Assembly (NCBI GenBank): GCA_002937655.1
Contig: PTKH01000001.1
Span: forward strand, 62,001 to 126,000
Direction of reading: 5' to 3'
From: Alphaproteobacteria bacterium MarineAlpha9_Bin3
GTDB taxonomy: Bacteria > Pseudomonadota > Alphaproteobacteria > TMED109
DNA: 64,000 nucleotides
The notes under the pieces were generated by a model that saw nothing but the letters and a program-made list of their open reading frames with translations, was not told the origin of the DNA and searched no databases. Positions 28,880 to 37,463 of the stretch are shown here, in pieces. How positions within the stretch are numbered: position 1 is the first letter of the stretch; every line of letters starts with the position of its first letter. A program made the position numbers and the translations under genes.

Positions 28880-30115
28880 TCAATCTATTATTAAAGGTTT
28901 TATATTTATTTTTGTTATTCTAGTTCTCTGTCTTTCAAGAATAGTAAAATGAAAATTGTCTATTTTAATTGTCTCATTTATAGAAGGTAATTTTTGGGCT
29001 ACATCTATAACAAGTCCCGCAATAGTTGAAGCTTCTTCATCTCTTAGCTTCCAATCCATTAACTTATTTAAATCTCTAATGGTCATAGCTCCATCAACTA
29101 CAACACTTTTATCCTGTAGTACTTTAGGTCCTATTATCTGTTTATCAAATTCATCAAATATTTCCCCTACTATTTCCTCTAATATATCTTCTAAAGTAAT
29201 TAAACCTTGTAGATCCCCATATTCATCTATTACGAATGCCATTTGAATAGTTTCTTTTTTAAAATTATTTAATTGCTCTGACAGAGAAGTGTTTTCAGAA
29301 ATAAATTGTGGTATTTGCATAATTTTATTTATTTCTATTGATTCGTTATTATTTTTGGCTCTAAGTAAATCTTTAATATGGATAGTTCCTATAATATTAT
29401 CAGCATTTTCTTTCCATAAAGGAAGCCGAGTAAATCTACTTTTTAATGCCAAGTTTATAATAATATCTATATTTTCATTAATATTAATTCCTTCAATATT
29501 TTTTCTATGAGTCATTATTTCACTTACTTTTACTTCATGTAAATCCAATATACTTTCTAACATAATTCTATCTCGTTTTCTTACATCCCCTTTATTGTTA
29601 GCAAGTAAAATTGCTCCTCTTAAATTCTGCCTCCAATCATTATTTTTAGTCTCTTTATTAGCAATATTTAGAATGGAACTTACTAGATTTTGTACAAGGA
29701 AATTAATAGGTGATAAAATTACAGTAAAAATTTTTATAATTGGTGAAGCGTATAGTACTAGTTTTTCTGGTTCTCTTATGGCGTATGTTTTTGGAAGAAC
29801 TTCGGAAAATATAAAAATTAGGGCAGTCATAATTAAAGTGGCATAAATTATACCTTTGTCTCCAAATATACCTATTAAAATACTTGTAGCTAAAGCTGAT
29901 GCGAGAATATTAACTATATTATTGCCTAAAAGAAGTATCCCTATAATTCTTTCTCTAGATTTCATCAAATCTTTTGTTCTTTTATATTTTTTACCTTTTT
30001 TTTCACCCCATTGATAGATTTTAACGTCTGATATTCGGGTAATTGCTGTTTCGGAAGAAGAAAAAAAAGCTGAGAGTAAGAGCAGAAAAAATATTCCTAT
30101 AATTTCTATTATCAT
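28880..30115 (-). CDS. CNNM/CorC (HlyC-type) membrane CBS-domain protein
   Basis: A 411-residue membrane protein. The N-terminal CNNM (DUF21) domain (about 1-170) has the SAFFSSSETAITRI motif and several transmembrane helices. Two CBS domains follow (about 195-315; SEIMTHRKNIEGI and AFVIDEYGDLQGLITLEDILEE, read in parts), and a C-terminal CorC_HlyC domain ends the protein. Family members act in magnesium or cobalt efflux and are often misnamed hemolysins. It lies downstream of aroK-aroB, as in many alphaproteobacteria, with 47 bases separating it from aroB. Confidence 0.92.
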   Translation of the reverse strand: MIIEIIGIFFLLLLSAFFSSSETAITRISDVKIYQWGEKKGKKYKRTKDLMKSRERIIGILLLGNNIVNILASALATSILIGIFGDKGIIYATLIMTALIFIFSEVLPKTYAIREPEKLVLYASPIIKIFTVILSPINFLVQNLVSSILNIANKETKNNDWRQNLRGAILLANNKGDVRKRDRIMLESILDLHEVKVSEIMTHRKNIEGININENIDIIINLALKSRFTRLPLWKENADNIIGTIHIKDLLRAKNNNESIEINKIMQIPQFISENTSLSEQLNNFKKETIQMAFVIDEYGDLQGLITLEDILEEIVGEIFDEFDKQIIGPKVLQDKSVVVDGAMTIRDLNKLMDWKLRDEEASTIAGLVIDVAQKLPSINETIKIDNFHFTILERQRTRITKINIKPLIID

Positions 30116-30162
30116 TTATTATCTAGACCATTCTTTTATTTATACAATTAAATATCATTCCG

Positions 30163-31263
30163 CTAAAAAAAACCATTATTTTTTAAGAATAAACTAAGTT
30201 TTTTTTCATTAATTTTGTCGGCAATAAATGCCTTACCTATTCCTTTTACTAAAATAAGCTTTATTGCACTATTAATAGTTTTTTTGTCTAATTTCATAGA
30301 ACTTATAATATCTACTGCCTTTATATTTTTTTTGAACAAATGACCAATTTCACACGGTAATTTAATTTCATTAAAGTGATTATATACTCTGCTCAAATCA
30401 TCTTTTTTACATAATTTTGATTCACATGAGAATTTAAAAGCTAAAATAATACCTACTGATATTGCTTCTCCATGAGAAAATTTTTTAAAATTTGCTAATC
30501 TTTCAAACGCATGTCCAAAAGTATGTCCAAGATTTAATAATGCTCTTTGTCCATTTTCTTTTTCATCTTTTTTAACTATATCAGCTTTTGATTTACAACA
30601 TATATATATAGCTTTCTCAAGGGATTTTTTGTTTTTACTTATAACATTTTTTCCATTTATTTCTAACCATTCAAAAAATTTTTTATTATTTATTAATCCA
30701 TATTTAATCATTTCAGCATAACCTACTATCATTTGACTTTTAGGAAGGCTATCTAAAGTATTAAGATCTATTAAAACCAATTTAGGTTGATAAAATGCAC
30801 CTATTAAATTTTTACCGAATGAACTATTGATTGCCGTTTTTCCACCAACTGAAGAGTCTATCTGTGATAAAAGAGTAGTCGGAACTTGAACATAATCTAT
30901 ACCTCTCATATAAGTGGCTGCCGCAAATCCGGATAAATCTCCAATTACTCCTCCACCAAAAGCATAGATAACTGAACTTCTATCAACATTATTAGAAAAA
31001 AGATTATTATAAAGATCATATAAACTTTTTTTAGATTTACTTTTTTCACCAGAATTAATAGGAATAAGATTTGTATTTTTTCCAAGTTTTTTTATTATTT
31101 GTTTAAGATAAACTGAATTATTAAGTATTTTATCGTAGATCACTATTTTCGATCTATCATTAAAATATTCCCTATGAAATTTATCTATATTATTTAAAAT
31201 TTCTGTTCCTATGAATATTTTATATGGATTATTTTTTATATTTACTTTAATTACTTTTGACAT
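30163..31263 (-). CDS. aroB: 3-dehydroquinate synthase
   Basis: A 366-residue NAD- and metal-dependent enzyme making dehydroquinate from DAHP in the shikimate pathway. The NAD-binding region is FGGGVIGDLSGFAAATYMRG near residue 103 and VPTTLLSQIDSSVGGKTAIN (about 127-146) follows. Zinc ligands lie in GYAEMIKYGLI, NLGHTFGHAFE and HGEAISVG. The start overlaps the end of aroK by 17 bases, so the two shikimate genes are translationally coupled. Confidence 0.96.
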   Translation of the reverse strand: MSKVIKVNIKNNPYKIFIGTEILNNIDKFHREYFNDRSKIVIYDKILNNSVYLKQIIKKLGKNTNLIPINSGEKSKSKKSLYDLYNNLFSNNVDRSSVIYAFGGGVIGDLSGFAAATYMRGIDYVQVPTTLLSQIDSSVGGKTAINSSFGKNLIGAFYQPKLVLIDLNTLDSLPKSQMIVGYAEMIKYGLINNKKFFEWLEINGKNVISKNKKSLEKAIYICCKSKADIVKKDEKENGQRALLNLGHTFGHAFERLANFKKFSHGEAISVGIILAFKFSCESKLCKKDDLSRVYNHFNEIKLPCEIGHLFKKNIKAVDIISSMKLDKKTINSAIKLILVKGIGKAFIADKINEKKLSLFLKNNGFF

Positions 31264-31849
31264 TCTTATTTTCTACCAAATATTTTTTTATTTTTAATAA
31301 TATTTTATTTCTCATTTCAGTTTTTGAATTATTTTTTGAAATAATATTTAATTTTGCTTTAGAATATAAAGGGTTTCTTTTTAATAATAAATCATCAACA
31401 TGTTTTTCAATATCTACATTTTTTAATAATGGCCTATTATTTATATTTTTTTTTAACCTTTCAATTATAGTATCTTTGTTTGTATTTAACCATACAGTTA
31501 ATCCTAAATTATTTAAAATATTAAGATTTCTCTGAAAGGTGAAAGCTCCGCCTCCCGTAGCAATAACATTATTTGATCTGCTATTAATTCTTTTTATTTC
31601 TTCATGCTCAATATCTCTAAATTTTTCTTCTCCATATATCTCAAATATTTCATAGATTTTCATATTATAATGATTTTCAATGTTTTGGTCTATGTCACAG
31701 AACACTCTGTCTAGACTTTTGGCAAGTATTCTTCCTATTGCACTTTTCCCAGCCCCCATCATTCCTACAAAAATTATTGGCTTATTGTGATGGTGAAAAT
31801 TAATAAAATGAATTACCTCACTTAAATTTTTATTGACTATATTGTTCAT
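31247..31849 (-). CDS. aroK: Shikimate kinase
   Basis: A 200-residue kinase phosphorylating shikimate with ATP. Walker A is FVGMMGAGKSAIGRILAK near residue 28; the shikimate-binding DIDQNIE and EEKFRDIEHEEI, and the ATGGGAF motif near 97, are all present. The ATP lid Arg lies in NNRPLLKN near 138. An N-terminal extension of about 20 residues precedes the core. It is the first gene of the aroK-aroB operon and is divergent from the small membrane protein at 31989. Confidence 0.96.
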   Translation of the reverse strand: MNNIVNKNLSEVIHFINFHHHNKPIIFVGMMGAGKSAIGRILAKSLDRVFCDIDQNIENHYNMKIYEIFEIYGEEKFRDIEHEEIKRINSRSNNVIATGGGAFTFQRNLNILNNLGLTVWLNTNKDTIIERLKKNINNRPLLKNVDIEKHVDDLLLKRNPLYSKAKLNIISKNNSKTEMRNKILLKIKKYLVENKNVKSN

Positions 31850-31988
31850 AGTACTTATGTCATCCTTGCATTCATCATCTATAAGGCTAGACTAATAAAT
31901 ATATTGTAGAAATTAGACAGTTTTTAATTTAATCTTAACAATATGATATAAATGTATATTAGAATTAATATAAAGGAAAATAATTTAT

Positions 31989-32123
31989 ATGGGTAAGTTC
32001 GTAAGAGTTTTTTTGCTAATATTATTTTTAGCAATTTTAACAAGTGTTTTTATAATTATGTATAAAGGAGTACCTGTTTCCTCTTATACTATCGAAAAGG
32101 AAGTAAAAAATGAAAAGCTTTAA
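31989..32123 (+). CDS. 44-residue single-pass membrane peptide
   Basis: A short open frame with an ATG at 31989 and TAA at 32121-32123, encoding MGKFVRVFLLILFLAILTSV and then FIIMYKGVPVSSYTIEKEVK and four more residues. It has a short basic N-terminus, one strongly hydrophobic segment (about residues 5-24) and a charged tail. An AAAGGAAAA site lies 12 bases upstream. Its 3' end overlaps the start of the 608-residue exported protein by 14 bases, which suggests translational coupling. I do not recognise the family. It could be a small membrane protein or a leader that controls the downstream gene. Confidence 0.6.
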   Translation: MGKFVRVFLLILFLAILTSVFIIMYKGVPVSSYTIEKEVKNEKL

Positions 32124-33936
32124 ATATATATATAAATTCAAATATATTTTATTTTTTTTTTATTTTTTTTCATTTAACATCTCTGCTCAAGAATATGAAG
32201 GAAATGTTGAAGTAACTCCACAAAATATCGTCCCAGAGATAAATGAAGCTGAAATTATAGAAGAAGTTATAATAAATGAAAATATTACTAATGAAATTAT
32301 AATAGATGATCTACCTAATAATAATCCTAGCTGGATAGGAAACCTTTCTAGTGAAGATGGTGGATTAGGTTGGAAAATGTGGGAAGGTACAGATTCTTTA
32401 TTTGCTAAATTTTTATTAGAAGAACTTCCTGTAGGTGCTCCATCTCCTGCTATGAGAAATTTAGCAAAAAGATTACTTATTAGCGAGGCATACCAACCGA
32501 GTGAAAAAAAAGAAGAAGGTCTAGCTGCTTTAAACCCTAACGGACAGCCTCTAGACATTATGGAGTATGATGCAAAATTTTTATCTCTAAGATTTACGAA
32601 ATTAGCTAGTTTAGGAGCAAAAAATGAATTATTACAATTAAGTAAATCTGTAGCTATGGAAGACATGGTTGGAGAATTGGCAAAAGATTCAATTTACGCT
32701 CGTTTATTATCTGGTGAGACGGATCAGGTATGCAATGAGGTAATAGATTTCTCTAAAAGAACGAATGAAACTTATTGGAGGAAAGCACTTATCGTGTGTC
32801 AGCTAATCTTAGGTGAGAGAGATGCGGCTTTACTAAGTTTAGAGCTATTATTAGCAGAATTAAATAGTGAAGATAATTTTTCAGAATTAATTTATGCTTT
32901 GGCTGATGAAAGTAACAAAATCGAATTTGATGAGAACAGCATATATTTTAAGATACTTATAGCAGTATTACCTGGTAAACAGTTAGATAAACATAGATTA
33001 GGTCTAGAACCTTCTGGCTTAAGTGTAGTTGCTCAAAATATTAATCTCCCATGGGATATCAGAATGTTAGCAGCAGAAAAAGCTGTTTTAGCTGGGTCTT
33101 TATCTAGTAATTATCTCGGAGATTTAGCTTCGCAATACAAATTTGAAGAAGAAATATTTTCCCGGGCTGCATCTGAAAGTAATTCTATGGAGGGATATAA
33201 AGCTCGAACTTTACTTCTTCAGGCGGCAGCTAGAAATACTTCTTTTATAGAACGAGCAAGATTTCTTAGGCTGCTATTAGATAGTGCGGATAAAGATTTA
33301 ATATTTCAGGTATATGCGGGAGTATCTATGCCTATTCTATTGACGGTAAAACCAAGGCCAGATCTAATTTGGTTTGCTTCTTCTGCAGCTAGAGCAGGTA
33401 TAGCGGGAGGAAATTATGAATTAGCATCGGACTGGTTGTCTGTATTAGGAAAAACAATTGACCTAGATTATGAAGCCTCAGGAAGTTTATTGAGATTACT
33501 GCCATTAATAGCTATAGCGGGTGAACCTTTGCCTATTCCATTTAATAAAGACCAGGCTACAGATGTTTGGTCTGGATTGTCTGATAATTTTACTAGAGTT
33601 GATAAAGAAAAACGAGCAAGTAGATTATTAGTTTTATTAAGTGCAATGGGTATTGAGCCAAAAATAGGAGCATGGAAAGATATAATTAGCAATAATAATT
33701 TATCTGTTAATGAAAAAATTCCTTCTACTGCTCTTCGATATCAATTACATGATGCAGCTAAAAATAATAGGATTGCAGAAGTTGTATGTATCAGCTTAAT
33801 AATGTTGGGTTCAAAGGGGCCTTCGGAAGCTGGGTTAGTTACTCTAAATGCTGTGATTAGAGCTTTAAGACAAATCAATCTTGAAGCGGACGCTAGAAAA
33901 ATAGCAATTGAAGCAGCAGTTTTATATGTAAATTAA
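32110..33936 (+). CDS. Large exported helical protein of unknown function
   Basis: A 608-residue protein with a signal peptide (residues about 1-27, FYFFSFNISAQEYEG). It continues with an Asn/Glu/Ile-rich spacer to about 72 and then a long region of mostly helical, leucine/alanine-rich segments (for example LLLEELPVGAPSPAMRNLAK-like and LISEAYQPSE), somewhat like tandem alpha-helical repeats. It has only a few cysteines (two, near residues 200 and 222). I do not recognise a domain. It is translated just after the 44-residue peptide and lies four bases before xerD, an operon position that is often occupied by an uncharacterised exported protein in this class. Confidence 0.75.
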   Translation: MKSFKYIYKFKYILFFFYFFSFNISAQEYEGNVEVTPQNIVPEINEAEIIEEVIINENITNEIIIDDLPNNNPSWIGNLSSEDGGLGWKMWEGTDSLFAKFLLEELPVGAPSPAMRNLAKRLLISEAYQPSEKKEEGLAALNPNGQPLDIMEYDAKFLSLRFTKLASLGAKNELLQLSKSVAMEDMVGELAKDSIYARLLSGETDQVCNEVIDFSKRTNETYWRKALIVCQLILGERDAALLSLELLLAELNSEDNFSELIYALADESNKIEFDENSIYFKILIAVLPGKQLDKHRLGLEPSGLSVVAQNINLPWDIRMLAAEKAVLAGSLSSNYLGDLASQYKFEEEIFSRAASESNSMEGYKARTLLLQAAARNTSFIERARFLRLLLDSADKDLIFQVYAGVSMPILLTVKPRPDLIWFASSAARAGIAGGNYELASDWLSVLGKTIDLDYEASGSLLRLLPLIAIAGEPLPIPFNKDQATDVWSGLSDNFTRVDKEKRASRLLVLLSAMGIEPKIGAWKDIISNNNLSVNEKIPSTALRYQLHDAAKNNRIAEVVCISLIMLGSKGPSEAGLVTLNAVIRALRQINLEADARKIAIEAAVLYVN

Positions 33937-33940
33937 TTCT

Positions 33941-34849
33941 ATGGTAAATGATTTTGATTTATTGCTTTTATTTGAAGAGATGCTTTTATCTGAAAAACTT
34001 TCTTCAGGTAATACTTTAAGAGCTTATAAGTCGGATATAAAATCATTTATTAAATTTATTAATATCAATTATAAGGTTTCTATATCAAAAGTTGAAACAA
34101 AGCATATTTCAGATTGGTTAGTATCTCTTTCAGACAATAATATAAACAGAAATAGTTATTTAAGAAAATTATCTTCTATAAAAGAATTTTATAAATTTCT
34201 GCATATTGAAGGTATTATCGATTTGGATCCGTCAAAAAGTATAGAAGCACCTAAGAAAATAAATAATATTCCAAGAGTTCTAAGCATTAAACAGATAGAG
34301 GAAATTATTGAAAATATAAAAGAAGAGCCAAGTCCAAATAATGTTAGGCTTTTAGCTTTAGTAGAAATTATGTACTCAACTGGATTGAGAGTAGAGGAAT
34401 TAGTTAGTATGCCAATGAATGCTATAAATTTTAATAATAGATCTATATTTGTAGTAGGTAAGGGGGGTAGAGAAAGGATAGTTCCATTTGGAGAAAATGC
34501 TTTTAGTGCGATAACAAGTTACCTTGAAGTTCGTTCATTATTTTTATCTAAAGGAAAAAGTTCTAAATATCTGTTCCCTTCATCTGGAACTAAGGGGTAC
34601 TTAACTTCGAGAAGGTTTGCACAACTATTAAAGAATCTCGTTGCTAAGACAAGCGTATCTCATTTAAATATTTCACCTCATATTTTAAGACATACATTTG
34701 CTACTCATATGTTATCGGGCGGAGCTGATCTTAGGGTATTGCAAGAAATATTAGGTCATGCTGATATTTCTACAGTTCAAATATATACTCATATTGTAGA
34801 TGATAGAAAAAAAATAGCCCTAAGCTCTCATCCTATGGAAAATAATTGA
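33941..34849 (+). CDS. xerD: Tyrosine recombinase XerD-type
   Basis: A 302-residue site-specific recombinase. The N-terminal SAM-like core-binding domain (about 1-95; LSSGNTLRAYKSDIKSFIKF) is followed by the catalytic domain with Arg in YSTGLRVEELVSM (near 150), HxxR in ISPHILRHTFATHMLSGG (near 250), and the tyrosine nucleophile in STVQIYTHI (near 285). Length and position before accA fit XerD, which with XerC resolves chromosome dimers at dif. No dif-like site was seen here. XerC is not in the window, so XerC versus XerD rests on neighbourhood. Confidence 0.92.
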   Translation: MVNDFDLLLLFEEMLLSEKLSSGNTLRAYKSDIKSFIKFININYKVSISKVETKHISDWLVSLSDNNINRNSYLRKLSSIKEFYKFLHIEGIIDLDPSKSIEAPKKINNIPRVLSIKQIEEIIENIKEEPSPNNVRLLALVEIMYSTGLRVEELVSMPMNAINFNNRSIFVVGKGGRERIVPFGENAFSAITSYLEVRSLFLSKGKSSKYLFPSSGTKGYLTSRRFAQLLKNLVAKTSVSHLNISPHILRHTFATHMLSGGADLRVLQEILGHADISTVQIYTHIVDDRKKIALSSHPMENN

Positions 34850-34864
34850 AATATATTATTTCAA
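34846..34864 (+). other. Short A/T-rich hairpin overlapping the xerD stop
   Basis: A perfect eight-base inverted repeat (TTGAAATA / TATTTCAA) with a three-base loop spans the xerD stop codon. No T-run follows, so it is not a standard intrinsic terminator. It could mark the 3' end of the transcript or be chance in A/T-rich sequence. Confidence 0.3.
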
Positions 34865-34934
34865 ACTTATATATTAAAATTACTTTTACAAAATTCTATT
34901 TAATTAGTATTAGTAAACCATTAGAGGAGTTAAT

Positions 34935-35870
34935 ATGCAATTTTTGGATTTTGAGCAACCTATTATAGAACTTGAAGCTAAAATTAGAGATTTGTCTCTA
35001 TTGGATGATAAAAATAAAGAAATTTTTTCATTAAAAAAAGATGTAAATAGCTTTCTTGAAAAAACATATGAAAAATTAACGCCTTGGCAAATAACTCAAG
35101 TAGCTAGACACCCTAATAGACCTCATGCAAGCGATTATATCAACTATATGATTAAAGATTTTCAAGTTTTATCTGGTGATAGAAGCTTTTCTGAAGATAA
35201 GGCAATTATCAGTGGATTAGGTTCATTTCATAATGAAACTGTATTGGTAATTGGACAAGAGAAGGGTTTTGATACTGAATCACGCTTAAAACATAATTTC
35301 GGAATGGCTAGGCCGGAGGGGTATAGAAAAGCAAATCGTTTAATGAAGTTAGCTGATAAATTTAATATTCCTATAATTACTTTTATAGACACTGCTGGAG
35401 CATATCCAGGAGTTGGAGCGGAGGAAAGAGGACAAGCTGAAGCAATAGCGTCTTGTATCCAAACATCTTTAGAAATAAAAGTTCCAATCATAAGTATTAT
35501 TATTGGAGAAGGAGGGTCGGGCGGAGCTATTGCGTTAGCAGCAGCAAATAAAGTATTGATGCTTCAGAATGCTATTTACTCTGTAATTTCTCCTGAGGGA
35601 TGTGCTTCTATATTATGGAGAGATAACAATAAAGCTGAACAAGCTGCAGATTCATTAGGTATTACTGCTAAAATTCTTAAGGAGAATAAAATCATTGAAG
35701 AAGTTATTTCGGAGCCAATAGGTGGTGCTCATAGAGATCATAGCCTAAGTATAAAAAATGTGGAAGATGCTATTAAAAAAGCTTTATATGAAATAAAAAA
35801 TTATTCAAAAGATAAATTATTATTGGATAGAAAAGAAAAATTTATTCAGTATGGTAGGTTTTTTAAATGA
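34935..35870 (+). CDS. accA: Acetyl-CoA carboxylase carboxyltransferase subunit alpha
   Basis: A 311-residue carboxyltransferase alpha subunit for malonyl-CoA synthesis in fatty-acid biosynthesis; it pairs with AccD. The N-terminus MQFLDFEQPIIELEAKI is typical, as are RHPNRPHASDYI, the FIDTAGAYPGVGAEERGQ segment near 155, and IIGEGGSGGAIALAAAN near 190. A GAGGAG ribosome site precedes the ATG. accD is not in the window. It follows xerD as in many alphaproteobacteria. Confidence 0.96.
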   Translation: MQFLDFEQPIIELEAKIRDLSLLDDKNKEIFSLKKDVNSFLEKTYEKLTPWQITQVARHPNRPHASDYINYMIKDFQVLSGDRSFSEDKAIISGLGSFHNETVLVIGQEKGFDTESRLKHNFGMARPEGYRKANRLMKLADKFNIPIITFIDTAGAYPGVGAEERGQAEAIASCIQTSLEIKVPIISIIIGEGGSGGAIALAAANKVLMLQNAIYSVISPEGCASILWRDNNKAEQAADSLGITAKILKENKIIEEVISEPIGGAHRDHSLSIKNVEDAIKKALYEIKNYSKDKLLLDRKEKFIQYGRFFK

Positions 35871-35896
35871 CCTTAATTATTAATTGAGATAATTAA

Positions 35897-37051
35897 TTGT
35901 TACCTTTATTACTTGTAGTTGTTATAGACTTGATAGGTTTTGGAATAATTATTCCATTCCTACCTTTTTATGCAGAAACCTATGGGGCGTCGCCTCAAAA
36001 AGTAACTATGTTAATGGTAACTTTTTCATTTTTTCAGTTTATGGCAGCACCTATTTGGGGGTCTTTAAGTGATAGATTTGGCAGAAGAATAATCATATGG
36101 ATTACCTTAGCAGGGTCAATAATTGCTTATATATTATTAGCTTATTCACATACATTATACGGACTATTTTTTGCTAGAGCTCTGGCAGGCTTTATGGCGG
36201 GAAATATTTCAACTGCACAAGCCTATATAGCTGATATTACAGATAAAAATAATAGAGCTAAGGCAATGGGGCTATTTGGCGCAGCATTTGGAATTGGTTT
36301 TATTCTTGGGCCCGCTATAGGAGGAATATTAGCAGGATCAGATCCTAAAAACCCTAATGTCATTTTACCACCCCTTGTTGCAGCATCACTATCCTTTATA
36401 GCTTTAACTTTATCTTTACTTGTTCTAAAAGATACTAGGTCATATATGAAAAATAAAAAAAATAGACGAATATTGAGTTTAATAGAAGCAATTAAAATAC
36501 CTAATTTAGGACAATTAATTTTAGTATCTTTTGCAGTTACTGTCGTTTTTGCTTCTATGGAGTCTACATTTTCTCTGTGGTCAGAAAGAACCTTTAACTG
36601 GGGAGCAGAACAAAATGGATATGTTTTTGCATTTTCTGGAATATGTGGAGTTTTAGTTCAAGGTTTTTTAATAGCGCCATTAGTTAAACGCTTTGGAGAA
36701 TCATTTTTATGTATTATTGGAATAATATTAGTCTCTGCTGGAATGTTAAGTATAGCCATTTCTTATTTAAATTATCATGCTTATTTATCTATGGCATTGA
36801 TTGCATTTGGTTTAGGTCTTTTTATGCCTACAATTTCTACATTAATAGTAAATATTGTTTCTGAAGATAGAAGAGGTTGGGTTTTAGGAGTAAATCAGTC
36901 TGTTTCATCTCTAGCTAGAATAATTGGGCCAGCTATGGCAGGAGTCTTATTTGAATTGTATGGAAAGAATAGTCCATATATATTTGGAGGTTTAATTTTA
37001 CTGTTATTCCTCATATTTTTTAAAAACTTTATTAAGAAAGCTTCTGATTAA
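35897..37051 (+). CDS. MFS efflux transporter, TCR/Tet-like
   Basis: A 384-residue inner-membrane carrier with about 12 predicted segments. The N-terminal VVVIDLIGFGIIIPFLPFYAE and the loop motif GSLSDRFGRRIIIW (motif A) are typical of the DHA1 drug:proton antiporter (TCR/Tet) group, and GFGIGFILGPAIGG-like sequence (here FGAAFGIGFILGPAIGG, about 129-146) is motif C of exporters. The start is a TTG 26 bases after accA; an in-frame stop just upstream excludes a longer protein. Substrate is unknown. Confidence 0.88.
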   Translation: MLPLLLVVVIDLIGFGIIIPFLPFYAETYGASPQKVTMLMVTFSFFQFMAAPIWGSLSDRFGRRIIIWITLAGSIIAYILLAYSHTLYGLFFARALAGFMAGNISTAQAYIADITDKNNRAKAMGLFGAAFGIGFILGPAIGGILAGSDPKNPNVILPPLVAASLSFIALTLSLLVLKDTRSYMKNKKNRRILSLIEAIKIPNLGQLILVSFAVTVVFASMESTFSLWSERTFNWGAEQNGYVFAFSGICGVLVQGFLIAPLVKRFGESFLCIIGIILVSAGMLSIAISYLNYHAYLSMALIAFGLGLFMPTISTLIVNIVSEDRRGWVLGVNQSVSSLARIIGPAMAGVLFELYGKNSPYIFGGLILLLFLIFFKNFIKKASD

Positions 37052-37054
37052 TCT

Positions 37055-37459
37055 TTATAAATTAACTAAATTTATTAAATTTTCTAAAGCTTTTTTTTCA
37101 GGTTGAGCAACATTATTTTTGTTAAGTATTTCTTGGGGAGTTAAGAAATCTATAGTAATATTTTCATTTTTTGGAATAAGTATATTTCCTTTTGTTTTTA
37201 TATAAAAATAAATAGGAGTATATAGCTTATTATTCCATGGAGATAATAGAGTGCCTGGTGAATGAAGTAGTAATTTTATAGTACATTCTAGACTTAGTTC
37301 TTCTTTAATTTCTCTTATTAATGCATCTTCAGGACTTTCATTTTTTTCAACTCCTCCTCCAGGAAATTTAGTTGCATTAAAGTTATTTATTTTTTCATTA
37401 CAGACTAATATTTTTTTATTTTTAATAATTAGCCCATAAGCCCTAATATTTTTTTGCAT
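37055..37459 (-). CDS. Nudix hydrolase
   Basis: A 134-residue Nudix-domain protein hydrolysing nucleoside-diphosphate-linked substrates. The Nudix box is visible as GGGVEKNESPEDALIREIKEELSLE (read in parts, about residues 34-58), with the catalytic REIKEE intact but the final glycine of the consensus replaced by serine. The substrate is unknown. It lies four bases after propionyl-CoA synthetase in the same direction, so co-transcription is likely, and is convergent with the MFS gene. Confidence 0.88.
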   Translation of the reverse strand: MQKNIRAYGLIIKNKKILVCNEKINNFNATKFPGGGVEKNESPEDALIREIKEELSLECTIKLLLHSPGTLLSPWNNKLYTPIYFYIKTKGNILIPKNENITIDFLTPQEILNKNNVAQPEKKALENLINLVNL

Positions 37460-37463
37460 ATTA

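Noticed and set aside
28880-30115. Possible hemolysin/toxin (HlyC-like name)
   Set aside because: The domain order (CNNM, two CBS, CorC_HlyC) is that of metal-ion transport proteins. The hemolysin label in this family is historical.
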